Assembly (NCBI GenBank): GCA_034620365.1
Contig: JAQGEQ010000363.1
Coordinates: 496,001 to 560,000, forward strand
Direction of reading: 5' to 3'
Length of the DNA: 64,000 bases
Source: Pegea sp. RAD2-039
Lineage: Eukaryota; Chordata; Thaliacea; Salpida; Salpidae
The notes under the pieces are model-generated. The model was given only the letters and a program-made list of their open reading frames with translations. It had not been told where the DNA came from and did no database searches. Shown here piece after piece: positions 51,901 to 62,803 of the stretch. The position numbers and the translations under genes are program-made. Position 1 is the stretch's first letter, and each line of letters opens with the position of its first letter.

Positions 51901-52261
51901 GAAAATCAACTTATAATATAAAGCAACAATTTAAACTTTCAGATATAATATAGCAGGCTGAAAAGAAATCATATTTATACTTCAAAACTTTAAGTTTAAA
52001 GAATAATTTTAGATTGTGTGAAAATGAAAACTCACCAGTACAAAGACATCTAAAATTCTCACATGTTTTAGGACATTGGTCAGCAAACAGTTCAAAAATA
52101 ATTCGTCCAGCTAAACACAACAAAATTTAAAAAAGCTTAACAAACAACTTATTAACTTTAATTTATAAACTAATAAAAAGAAATATGAAGAAAATCTGAC
52201 CTTGCGCGTTACCAATCTCTATATCCAAAAAAACTCTAGGATTCATTATTTTTCCTTTCAT
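48907..52261 (-). CDS. PPIG: SR-cyclophilin (peptidyl-prolyl isomerase G / NKTR type)
   Basis: Starts [18 protein letters not shown] at 52261. Small exons build a complete cyclophilin domain: [57 protein letters not shown] (catalytic Arg and Phe), [29 protein letters not shown] and PHLDG then [11 protein letters not shown]. The His in PHLDG replaces the Trp of cyclophilin A, as in PPIG and NKTR. The tail has lysine-rich repeats (about 50950-50860), [16 protein letters not shown], then a large RS exon beginning [15 protein letters not shown] and containing RDSETPPHW, both PPIG hallmarks. It ends SSG at TGA/48907. By family knowledge these proteins sit in nuclear speckles and bind phosphorylated RS domains and the RNA polymerase II CTD. 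The last exon is markedly GC-rich. Confidence 0.92.
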
Positions 52262-52449
52262 GTTTGTATAACTTGCATTAGAACTATCATATGCTTTATA
52301 AATTATAAAACAATCTACAGAATGTCATCAACAAATTTATTTACAATACATAAAAAGTATTAAAACTTAAATTTAAGTAATATTATAAAATAATCAAATT
52401 TTACTTTTTGTAATTAGTAAAAGATATATGACAAAATTTTACTTTTTTT

Positions 52450-52570
52450 ATATAGTATTAATGTTAAGTTGTGATACTTAAGACCTTTCCATAATCATTC
52501 AGCTAATATTGTTTTCTATTTGCTATAAAAGCTGTATAACCTGTCATCTGTTGCCATGTGTTGAATAAAA
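52450..52570. repeat. dispersed repeat B, copy 1
   Basis: Shares ordered blocks with 58450-58570: TATTAAT, then TTGTGATACTTAA, then TTGCTATAA(A/G)AGCTGTATAA, then a GTCAT..ATG..GGAATAAAA-like end (TTGAATAAAA here). It lies about 190 bp upstream of the SR-cyclophilin start codon, as does its partner near another gene. It may be the 3' end of a small retroelement (plus strand) or a shared upstream element read on the minus strand. Confidence 0.6.
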
Positions 52571-53661
52571 TTAAAACATTTCATCAAAAAAAACTATAAA
52601 AATCATATAATTTGAAAAATATTATCATATATAAATAATATAATAATAAAACATAAGAACTTATATGTAGCAAATAAATAATGATTATTCTAATAATTAA
52701 TTCATTTATACCCGAATGAAAAATATTTAACAAATTAACATTTTTTAAACTATAAATACAATTAAAAAGTATATAACTTGAATTATTTTATAGATAAAAT
52801 ATAATCACAAAATTATTTATTATTATTTCAAAGTTATTATCATAATTATTTATAAAACAATAATTTATACTTTTAGGTTTATTTGTTTCTCAAAAATTAA
52901 AAAGTAATTATATATTGATAAAATCATAAAGTTAACGACATGTGTAACTTTATTAGGGATAACCTAGATTACATATCAATAAAAGTTTAGCAAAATAATT
53001 TAAATATTTTTAGAATTGATAAAACTTGTAATATAAAATTAGAAAAAGAGATATGTAGTATGATTATCGAATAAACGCACACACTAAGGGCTGTTTATGC
53101 TAAAAATTAATCAAGCTTAGCTCAGAAAAAGTTTAAACAACATAACAGCTCAACTGGCCATGTGTAAAATAATAACAGACAGCTACTAAAAAATAAAATG
53201 AAATTACAAGAACAAGAACAATCTTAGTTAAAGGTACCTAGCAAAATTGAGCGTTTATTTATTTTCACATGAGTTCAGTACAAATTTCAGCGGAACAAAG
53301 TATACAATTAAATACAGTTAAAATTAAATTCAATTTAAAATATTTTTTGTCCTTTTTTAAATTTGTTCAACACTAAAAAATAAAAATTTTAATGTTTAAA
53401 AGGTTTTTTAAATTACTAAAATTAGAAATAAATATGTTTTTTTACTATTAGAATAAGTTGATAGTTAAAATTATGTTGTGTTATTAAGTATATCAAAAGT
53501 GTAGATTTAAATCAAACTACAGTTTAACCAGTAGATGAAAAAATCAATAAAATTTCTCATTAAATTATAATGATGATATAATATATAATAAATTATTATA
53601 CACCAAGGGAGTTAACTCAATTGCTAAGAAATTATAGGTTTTTATAGATAATAAAGAATTA
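52571..53661. other. very AT-rich spacer
   Basis: Extremely AT-rich with no open frame of interest. No feature seen. Confidence 0.5.
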
Positions 53662-53934
53662 AATCACTCGTGTTGTTCAAGCAGAAGTTAATCCGTTATA
53701 ATATTGCATTTCCATTTCTAAACTGTATTTTTTCTATTTTTTATATTATTAAAATTCTATTGTTCATTCTCATTGTACACTGTTATATGCGTTGAGGACT
53801 AATGAAATACCATGTGTTACATCTTTTGCTTTTTATATTTCTAACTTAATAGATATTATTTGTGAGAATGTGTGTTAGTGGAAGATGCTCTCTTCAAGTA
53901 CTCTTCTTTGCATTTATTGAAATAAAAAAATGAA
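53662..53934 (+). mobile_element. LINE 3'-end fragment, diverged copy 2
   Basis: Aligns with 30520-30783 of the long LINE, from the ACTCGTG(T/C)TGTTCAAGC block through TATATGCGTTGAGGACTA to GCATTTATTGAAATAAA. It keeps the last codons before the 3' UTR and the 3' hairpin, but is clearly more diverged. Its hairpin reads GAAGATGC (53881-53888) against GTACTCTTC (53898-53906), still able to pair. Confidence 0.85.
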
Positions 53935-55200
53935 TTTATTAGTATTGTTTTATATCTATACATTGTACCAAGATTTTTCAAATTTTAACTTCAATTTCTA
54001 AATAATCTGGTGAGCTTGCATGTTCATGTTTCTGAGCAGTTTCTACGCCAAATAGAAATCTAAATGTACAGCTTTTCATCGCAATGAGCTGTTGTAGGTT
54101 CATTTTGATTAATTATACGTTTATTAAAATTTATGTTTAATAAAAATTTTATTTTGTTGAAAAAAAAACATTGTTTCAATAAAAATTTTGGCATCATTTC
54201 TTACTTGATCAGATTATCTTCAAACAAATGGTTCTTTCAAAAATAATCTGCATAACTATAAAAATTTAAAAAATGTCACGTCCTACGTTGAATATAAAAC
54301 ATAATAAGAGGGTTAGTCTTTTAGCTTTCTAAGACTTTTTAGCCAGTCGAGCAAAGTCTGAAAACGGTTATATACAGATTCAGACTCTTAAAAACAAACT
54401 GATGATCAAGGTTCTTATATTGCTTTGAAGTCACAAAACATTTACTATATATTTTACTCTTAACGCTTTTTCAGTAAGAATAATGTAAAAGATTTTTTTA
54501 ATAAAAAGTTAAATAAATATAATATTAGTAAAACTTTTTGCTTAAAAAGAAAGTTTCTTGGTGATCGGCAATTTTAAAAAGTTGTTTAATAGGTGAAAAA
54601 ATATTCAATATGTTTTTGTTCAAGAAACCTTCAATCTTTATATATAGGATTGATGACTTTGAGTAGTAAATATAAGTTTAAGTTTATAGTAAATTAAATT
54701 TTCTTTTTCAACAAAAGACTAATAATCTCAAAAAACACCAATGCTAATAGGCTTACATTGTCACATAGCGGCTTATATGACAGCTAATTAGGGAGTTTGT
54801 CAAGGGGAACTTACTTGCTTTTTATAAGTCTAATCGTTTTGTTATTAAAAAATTATGATAATACGATCCTTAAACGAGGTTTTTGGAGATTCTTTACAAT
54901 CTACTATCTATGATGTTGCTTTTATGATCAAGAAAAATTTGTATATACCAAAAATGTTTCTTAGTTCGGGTTTTTCTTGTTGGCCTCAGAATTTATATGT
55001 CGATGAGAAAAATCTAGAAGACTGGCTTTTTTAATGCTTGTAGCTTATAAGAAATTTGAAACAGTACTACAAAATTTATGTTTGGTTTGTAATACCGGCA
55101 AAAGACACAATTTATAAATAAATTTTTATAACATTTGTTGGTATTTAATTTATCAAAAAGTTTACAAAAACCAATGTAAACCTATTTTAAAGAAGAGCCT
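53935..55200. other. AT-rich spacer
   Basis: No gene or repeat recognised between two LINE tails. Confidence 0.5.
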
Positions 55201-55277
55201 ATATTTGTGAGAATGTGTGTTAGCAGGAGGTGCTCTCTTTAGGCACCCTTCTTTGCATTTATTGTAATAAATAAATA
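55201..55277 (+). mobile_element. LINE 3'-end fragment, copy 3
   Basis: A minimal copy: ATTTGTGAGAATGTGTGTTA, then the hairpin (GCAGGAGGTGC..GGCACCC), GCATTTATTG and an AATAAATAAATAA tail. Only the last ~77 bases of the element were inserted. Confidence 0.85.
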
Positions 55278-56363
55278 ATCATGGTATGTAAGTTGTATCT
55301 AAGTGCTGAGAGCAAAGAAACCCAGTATACTTAACCCCAAAGCTATAAAATTCTTTAAAACAATGTAAAAGTAACGATTTCAAGCAGTATTATGTAGTAT
55401 ATGTAAAGTTGATTTGAATTTAATATAAGGCAGAAGAATCTAAGAAAAGGCTAATTGAGTCGATTCATCACCTTGAACTGCGAAATTCCTCTCACTTAAA
55501 TTAAGAATTTGATTTTTCTGCTAAGCTATGATCTTGGTAGACAAGATTAGTTAAAAGTAATCTCTGTGTAGCTGGCAATAGTATGTGCCCATGTTGGTTT
55601 GATACTCTCTGTAATTAAATACCAAAATATTTCTAAATATTTAATCTTCTATTAGAGACTTATTGAAATCTTAAGCAAGATTGTTACTCATTATATTCTA
55701 CTCCAAAAGTGATATTTTAAATCAGAATTTCGATAAATCAATTAATGTCATTAAATAAAAGATATTTTTGGAAAATTGTAAACTGTTTGCTCGAATAAAA
55801 TCTTGCTAGAAATTGAACTTGCACTTCATGAGGATAGTGAATAATAATTTGAATGATTTTATGGAAAATATTTAGTTCTAGTTTTAATAGTTTTAGTTTG
55901 GCAATGAATTGAATGAAAGAAGTTTAGAAAAGGAAATTTAGAAAAGCAAAAACTTGTATTTCTAAAAAACCACAAATAATATTAAACGGATATTGGTATG
56001 TGTTACTATTATTTACTTCTAAGCAAAATTTTCACTTTGATTATGTGCAAAAAAATAACTGCACATAACTATCAAAACTTTCACTAATCAAGATCATGAT
56101 TGATTCAACTATTTACAATTTTGTACAGTTCCAAATCTCTAAAAATTTTCTAAATTGAAGATCTATTTGAAAAGCAAACTTTCGAAGACAAAACTGATTA
56201 TTTTTGTCATATTTTCTAATACAACAGCTTTGCTTGGTGCTACTTTTTCCTCCTTCAATACTTGCCACAAGAAGTAATTTGCTTTGAAACAAATTAAATG
56301 AATTAAAGTCAACTCTCGTGAGGTGCCCAGCATCATCAACGTGGTCATTTTCGCTGTCCGTAG
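55278..56363. other. spacer and SLC25 3' flank
   Basis: AT-rich. From 56370 down to 56113 the minus strand stays open in two frames just past the SLC25 stop. This is probably 3' UTR, with no known motif. Confidence 0.45.
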
Positions 56364-58078
56364 TTAACAAAAAACCTGAAGTTTTTGTTTTGTCGAATGT
56401 TGATGAGCAAATCTCAACAATAAATACTTTTTAGATAATTCGTAGGAGGTAATCATGATAGCACAAGCTGGAGCAACCTTCAAGCACCTTGGAGTCAATC
56501 CTACAATAAAAATTGTCAAAACTTGATCTCAATTCACTTGAATAATAAAACTTACCGACAAAGAACCCTGCTAAACCATTGTTTTTGGCAATTTCTTTCA
56601 CAATATGTGGCAAAGATGTATGCTTTGCAGATTCTGTGTAAAAAACATTCATCAGAAATACAATATTATTAAAAATTGAAAAGAAACTCACTTCCAAACA
56701 GAAACTTTTCGCCTAGCATAATTTGTCGTTTTGTTTTAATAACATCAAATGGTTGTGTAAGAACCGCAGATATTGCACCAGATGAAACACCACTTACAAA
56801 CGACTTGATAAATAGTGATTGAAAGTGAACATTTTGCTTACAGTTTTCATACAAATACCAATAAATCACTAAAAATGTGAAATAATGTAATAAATTTCAA
56901 CTCAAAATTTGTAATAAGGAAAAAGATGACAAAGCAACTAAACCAAAAGAAACTAAATACTACTTGTGCTTAAATAAACATTTGAAAAGATAGAATAAAC
57001 TAGATTTGAATGAAGGATTTAATTATTAACTATAAATGAAAATTAAATGAATCGTTTTAGAGCTTTCTATTCTTATTGTTGGTCACATTAATAGAACTGA
57101 AAATAGATTTTTAAGCACAAGTAAAAACCTTGAGTTACTTACTTGAAAACGGCACATCTCTTAGCATAGTAGGCAACCAGCCAATATACATGGACTTAAT
57201 TCCTTCATAACGCACAGAAGTTTTTATCGAATTTGTTAATTCTATCGAACAAAATAAATTGACATATTGAAATTACTGTATTAAAGAAGAAAGTACAAAT
57301 TGTTACCTGTGGTGCTGAGAGGTTTTGATTGCATTTTTGTTCGAATCAAATCTATTGGACTGACCAAGGTCACAGCAATAGCTAAAAAATAAAAGAGTAA
57401 ATATATAAGCTATCTAAATAGATATGTAAAAAAAGTGAAACTAACATCTACTTATAGCACCAGAAACTGCAGGAACCATAAAATTATTGGATCTTTCATA
57501 TAGCTTATCTCTAATCAGTTCGTAAGTTGGGTAATAAATCATTGTTGCAGGCGCAGACATGACTCTGCAAATAAAACAATAATTTAGTTTGGGTCAATAT
57601 AAGTAAATTAATCTGACAATGTAGGTGTTAATCCACTCCACAAACTTTTTAAACCTTCTAATCTTACAATCTTCCACATTACTTTCTAAAATATATAAAG
57701 AATTATTTTAGTAGAAGATCTTTTAGATTAAACTTACAGTTGTACTATTAAACTTGATCTTTGGTTGGAGAAAATAATCAGTTGTAGGTTTATGGTTACC
57801 ATAAATTGCTAAACATAGGTCTTCCGCTACACAATTACAATATGCAAGACACTTTTTACTTCCACTGGTGGCTTGAAGTCTGGTTTTTACAACATCAAAC
57901 GGCGTCACTAAAACAAATAAAAAGAATGAAAATATATTTGCCCAAAAATGTCTCCATGAAAATTATATGTTATCAAAAGTTGATGATTACCAAAAAATGA
58001 GGTCAATAATGTCCCGCTACAGGTAGAAAGCATTCTCTGCATGCTAGTCAAACTTTTATCATTATAATCAACCGTCAT
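56364..58078 (-). CDS. SLC25A40: mitochondrial carrier SLC25A39/SLC25A40-like
   Basis: Starts MTVDYNDKSLTSMQRMLSTC at 58078 and ends QKLQVFC at TAA 56366-56364, in about eight to nine exons. Three carrier repeats are visible with PxD motifs: VTPFDVVKTRLQATSGSKKC, LVSPIDLIRTKMQSKPLS and LTQPFDVIKTKRQIM. Subfamily marks are the CLAYCNCVAEDLC insert of the first repeat, LWSGLTPTL, GWLPTMLRDVPF, MIYWYLYENCKQ and LKVAPACAIMITSYE, all closely matching vertebrate SLC25A39/A40 and yeast Mtm1. By established work these inner-membrane carriers import glutathione into mitochondria. The 39/40 split is a vertebrate duplication, so an invertebrate gene is best called SLC25A39/40. Introns are 50-400 bp. Repeat B lies about 370 bp upstream of the start. 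Confidence 0.92.
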
Positions 58079-58449
58079 ATTTATAATCTATAAAATCCTA
58101 GATTTAAAAATCTGATAATTGATAAAATGTTTATAATTAATGCTCTTTATGATTAGGGATAACCATTTGAAGATAATTAAAGAATAATCACTTATCAATT
58201 TAACTACACACTAAAATAAATAGAAAACAATTGTTAAAAATCATTTACCAAACAGTTTCTTTAAATATAAAAAGAATTAATGCATTCTAATTAAGACTCT
58301 TTAATTTCAATAATTAATATTACTTATAATTTACATTATATTTTCAACAAGTGGTATATAACACATCTAACTTATTAATTTATTCTATTATTTTGAATTT
58401 TTGATTCATTATTCATATTTTACTTATACCTCCACAGTGTTCCTATTCT

Positions 58450-58570
58450 TTATATATTAATCTTTAATTGTGATACTTAATACTTTTTCATCATCTTTTT
58501 GTTCATAATTTTTTGTTCTTGTTTGCTATAAGAGCTGTATAAATAGTCACTTGTCATGCATGGAATAAAA
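58450..58570. repeat. dispersed repeat B, copy 2
   Basis: Partner of 52450-52570, sharing TTGTGATACTTAA (here ATTGTGATACTTAA), TTGCTATAAGAGCTGTATAA and a terminal GGAATAAAA followed by A/T-rich sequence. It sits upstream of the SLC25 gene in the same relative orientation as copy 1 upstream of the SR-cyclophilin. Confidence 0.6.
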
Positions 58571-59190
58571 GAAATAAATATAAAGAATTATTAAGAGACT
58601 TTCATATTGAATCAAATAAAGTTCTTAATAAGATCACTACAAGTAGCAAAAAAATAATATATAATTAATACTCTTAATATATAAAAAAAAATTTCAAAAA
58701 ATATATATTCAGAAAATAATTGTTTGGAAATATAAACACCAAATATAGTTTATAGAATGTTTAAATAAAAATATCATACAAAAAAGATTTATGAGTAGAC
58801 AAAATTAGTTTTAAAACTTTAAAAATTTTAGATGATTGATAGAATAAATGAATAATAAATTTATTAATAAAAAAAATTTGATTAAAGATGAAAATCATAA
58901 ATTTTTTAACTACTTTTATCCTAAACTGTGATGCAAAACAAACTAAAATTGATAACCTTTGGATAATAATGTGCAATGTGAGATTAATGAACGAAACAAA
59001 ATGCTCGTTATAAAAATTGCAAAATTTATAAGAAATTTATTTTACTGAGCTTGAATAAAATTATAAGCATAAGGTTTGCTCGAATTTACTATTGTTTGTA
59101 AATTATTAATCACTCAAAAAAATTGTTCAAAAAAGAAAAAAAATAGAATTACAATTGTTTAGCCGTACTCTAGACGACATACATTGATTA
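58571..59190. other. AT-rich spacer
   Basis: No gene or repeat recognised. Confidence 0.5.
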
Positions 59191-59645
59191 ATATTTATTC
59201 ATTTATTTCAGTAAATGCAAAGGAAGCTGCCTGAAGAGAGCACCTCCCGCTAACACACATTTTCACAAATAATATATATTAAGTTAGAAGTATAGAAAAC
59301 AAAAGCTGTATCACATGGCATTTCAGTAGTCCTCAAAGCATATAATTTGTAAACAATTACATAGAGTGTTAATAGTATTAAAAAAGGGAAAAATTCACAG
59401 TTTAGAAATAGCAGTATTGGCAATACTATAACGCTTCAACTTCTGCTTGAACAACACGAATGATTCTGACATGATAATATCTGATGGCAGCTGGTTCTAA
59501 GTACTAATTGTGCGGTATGAGAGAAAACTCGCTCTGATCAACTTACCAAGTGATATGGGCTTATTAAGTATTTAGTATAAAAAATATGAATTAAGTCGTA
59601 TTTGATCCATTGAATTTTCAAAGTATCTAAATTAAAAAACTGAAG
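59191..59645 (-). mobile_element. LINE 3' part, inverted copy 4
   Basis: On the minus strand it follows the long LINE from the region of 30250 to the 3' end, with an internal gap relative to about 30330-30420. It keeps TTTAATTTAGATACTTTG-like sequence, AATTAAGTCGTATTT, the TGGCAGC/AATTGTGCGGTATGAG block, CAGAAGTTGAAGCG and the hairpin (GAGGTGCTCTCTTCAGGCA). The tail is TTTACTGAAATAAATGAATAAATAT. Stops and gaps make it non-coding. Confidence 0.85.
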
Positions 59646-59673
59646 CAATTATTTGTTATTTGTGATTAAGCAG

Positions 59674-59752
59674 TTATTTGTGAGAATGTGTGTTAGCGAG
59701 AGGTGCTCTGTTCAGGCACCCTCCTTCGCATTTATTGTAACAAATAAATAAA
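59674..59752 (+). mobile_element. LINE 3'-end fragment, copy 5
   Basis: A minimal plus-strand copy (TTTGTGAGAATGTGTGTTAG, hairpin, GCATTTATTG, AACAAATAAATAAATA tail), about 30 bp from the inverted copy, so the two 3' ends form an inverted pair. Confidence 0.85.
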
Positions 59753-60616
59753 TAGAAATATTTATAACTATCATATTTAGTATTCAGTTTCCTGCCTACT
59801 AATCTCGTGAATGCTGCCTGAACAGATTAAAATTTTCTGATATCACCAACTTGATATGGCATCAATGCACTAAACATCTATTGACTAATAAAAGGATCGC
59901 ATAGTTAAAAATGCACTTTAAAATTAGGACTTTTTTACATGTTGTTAAAATCAAAGGAACCCTAAACGCTTGTAATTATCAATCACCAAATTAGACAATG
60001 CAGATTTCAAATGAGGCTTAAGAAGTAAAGTTAAAGCTTGATTTTTTTGATGGATAAGTTTTTTCGATCAAACTTCCGAATAAAGTTTCTTACTTTTTTA
60101 GACTTGGCCTTGTAAAAGTTTAACCAAAGTTTGCTGAAATTTTATTAAAAAAAGGCGGGAAAATCAAAAAACAAATAAAATTGCTACTTTGTTTAATAGA
60201 CAAACACATCAGTTATTGGTATATAGTTTATTTTCTAATTTTATGATTTTCACACGCCTTAAGTAATTAATTGATGTGATAAATAATTATTTTTGAATTT
60301 ATGAACCTTTTAGAATGTATGTTATTTTTTCTTTTTTTTTTAATTTCTAATCATTGTCATTAACTGCAAGATAAAAGTTAAACATTTTAAAGGCTTAGTT
60401 AGTCTTTACACCTAAATTTATTTTGTTAATGCTCCAAGAGTTTTTCAATTACTATTATTATATTTTATTGACCTGTTAAAAATTATTATCAAAAGTTCAA
60501 CATCTTTTGGCCGATAATCTGATACCTTATATATAATTTTAATCTTATATCTATTTCTAAGCTAATCCTTGGGGTAAAGAGTAGTTTAACAAAAGAAGAC
60601 CAGTAGAAAGATTTAA

Positions 60617-60811
60617 AATCGATGTTTTGATATAGTTGCCCAAGAAGCTGACGTAAGTTTGGCTAATTTAGCTTCTGTGGCCAGGTGTCAACAATTTCAG
60701 CCAGTTATTCGGAGCGGTGATGTTAGCAAGGGTGACTTTTTTGGCAGTTTTGAGACTATGTCATTTGTAGTAACTAAATTTAATTTTTTTATATTAAAAA
60801 ACCATATGTGA
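60617..60811 (+). other. candidate exon pair of an unknown gene
   Basis: A GC-richer patch in AT-rich spacer. AAGCTGAC|GTAAGT is a textbook donor (60653/60654), followed 48 bp later by AATTTCAG|CCAG. Removing these 48 bases keeps the frame, giving IVAQEAD joined to PVIRSGDVSKGDFFGSFETM. The unspliced frame is also open. No start codon and no recognised family. The minus strand of the same patch also has an open stretch (TLANITAPNNWLKLLTPGH), so strand is uncertain. It could be a gene remnant or transposon piece. Confidence 0.3.
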
Positions 60812-61315
60812 TTAATTTCATTGTTTAAAACTATAATAAGAAGTTAATAAAAAGTTAGTAGTTTTTTACCCTTTGTCATATTTTCATACTGTATGAAAGA
60901 CTATTTGAATATAGTGTCGTTCTCATCATGCTATTGTAACCATACCAGCAGATGAGCAAAGGACATATCAGCTCTCGTGCATTTTACATGCTACGCACAA
61001 TCCAAGCACACATGAAAGACAGAAACAGATACAAACTGTAGGGATTAAAAGAATCAAGTCAACATCTAACCCAGTACATTTATTTTGTATAAGAATCTGT
61101 ATTGTTTTTACACAAACGAGTTGAAAACAATAAAAAGCAAATTTGTCTTTCATATAATTGTCCTGACGTTCCTTATAATTCTAAGTTCTAAAAATAATTA
61201 AACTCAATTTATCTTAAAATTTATGTAAAAAATCTATAAACTTTATCAAATAATAAATGAACTTTGGTATTATGTCAATTTGTAACACCGTTTTTAGATA
61301 AAAATTTAAAGCCGG

Positions 61316-61500
61316 AGTTGGAGCTTTGTAGGCAGCTCGTCACTGTGTTCAGTGTCCTTCACTCAGACGCCACTCAGGCGTAGCTGTATCAGTCCTTCTG
61401 TTACGCTAGAGTGGAATCCTGCTTTATACGCAATAACTGAATCGTCATGATTTCTGCTCCGGTTAGAGCATGGTCGTTCTCGGCCGAAGCAGGCCATACT
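61316..61500. ncRNA. hairpin-rich GC-richer block, possible structured RNA
   Basis: About 185 bp of much higher G+C than its flanks. Five perfect small stems are visible: GAGCT/AGCTC (61321-61338), CACTG-TGTT-CAGTG (61341-61354), ACGCC-ACTCA-GGCGT (61367-61381), GCTC-CGGTTA-GAGC (61456-61469) and GGTCG-TTCT-CGGCC (61472-61485). There is no open frame on either strand. The GGTTAGAGCATGG stretch recalls a tRNA D-arm region, but no full cloverleaf or T-loop fits. It may be a non-coding RNA, a tRNA-derived SINE remnant or another element end. Confidence 0.35.
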
Positions 61501-62803
61501 ATATTTAAATCAAATTTACTTTGTCAAATATATTTTATATAATCATGCAATAAGTAACGTAGTAACTCGTAAATTCTCAATGTCAATAAAGCTGTCATAA
61601 AAGCCTGTACTCTAGTTTTGCTTCTGATTACCAACATTTTCTAGTTGTTGAGTAAAAACATTTACGGCAGTTGGTTGACAATAGTTGCAGGACTGTTAGA
61701 CAGGATCAGATGCCTTCTTGCTTGCAAAAATTGGCAGATAAGATTGATTCATCCTTTTTGATTATTTATGTTTTATGATCAAAGTTAGAAATAAAGCAAA
61801 TTAATACTTTATGTAAACATTAATAATAAGCAAGTTTTTTTTTAAATGATCACGGGTAGCTCTTTTTGTTAAGATTTTTTTACTAGTTGTTGAGCCATTT
61901 ATATTGAGTATTAAAGAACTCACTAACCAAAATAAAAATTAGGATAATTTTATCTACATTGAATTAGTTTATCGTATCTCAAACTTTTTAGATAATTTAT
62001 ATTAAAATAATATTAAGGCCTTCCAGTAATAATCATCAAAAAATATTTTAGTAAAACTAAACGGTAAGCTGCTTTCTATTAAAATATCAAAATTCACTAG
62101 AGGAATATTTTAAATCAAACTTGATACTTTAAATAATGGATTCAACAAAATGTTAAGGGCACTAAAATAAGTTTCATCTTTTTCAGAGACATTAGAGATA
62201 TAAATAAATAAGTATATATAATTTTCTTATTAGTAATATTAAAAACTTTCAAGTCTCTGTTTTCATGATTAATAATATTAAATACATCTCATCAAGTTTT
62301 ACAACTCAAAATATGTAGTAGCTGTAGTAATTGTAGATTGTTTTTAAAAATGGTTAATTAGAATGAGTTATGTCATTAGAGTTGTTTAGATTACCAACAA
62401 CTTCAATCTGAACTGTTTAGTTTCATTAGAATTAAATTGAACAAGTTTTTAATAAACAAATCTTCATGAAATATCTTAAAATATTTGCATCAATTATATT
62501 TCTAAACTACAGTGTACGACTATAAAAAGAATATATGAAGAAAATAGGTTGTTTTTGAACTAAATTCAAGGTGTACTTGTTTAAAGCAATTGTGAATAAT
62601 TATAATATACTAAAAAGATTTAAACGAGCAAAAGCTATGAAGTTCAATCTTAGTTGTAACATGCTGATAAAATATTTTGTTCGAATCGTAAGAAAGTCAG
62701 TAAATATGAAAGTGGAAAGTAAGTAGACTAGTTGATGACAGATGATAAGCAGGAAATAAACACGTGAAAGAATAATCACAGTGTTTAGTGAATCGTTGTA
62801 ATT
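61501..62803. other. AT-rich spacer
   Basis: No gene seen. 3' flank of the minus-strand membrane protein gene. Confidence 0.5.

Noticed and set aside
56113-56370. 85-codon minus-strand frame beginning at the SLC25 stop
   Set aside because: Two overlapping frames are open, there is no homology signal, and the position fits a 3' UTR.
61451-61490. tRNA-like GGTTAGAGCATGG stretch
   Set aside because: No acceptor stem, seven-base anticodon loop or GGTTC T-loop can be fitted, so not called as a tRNA.
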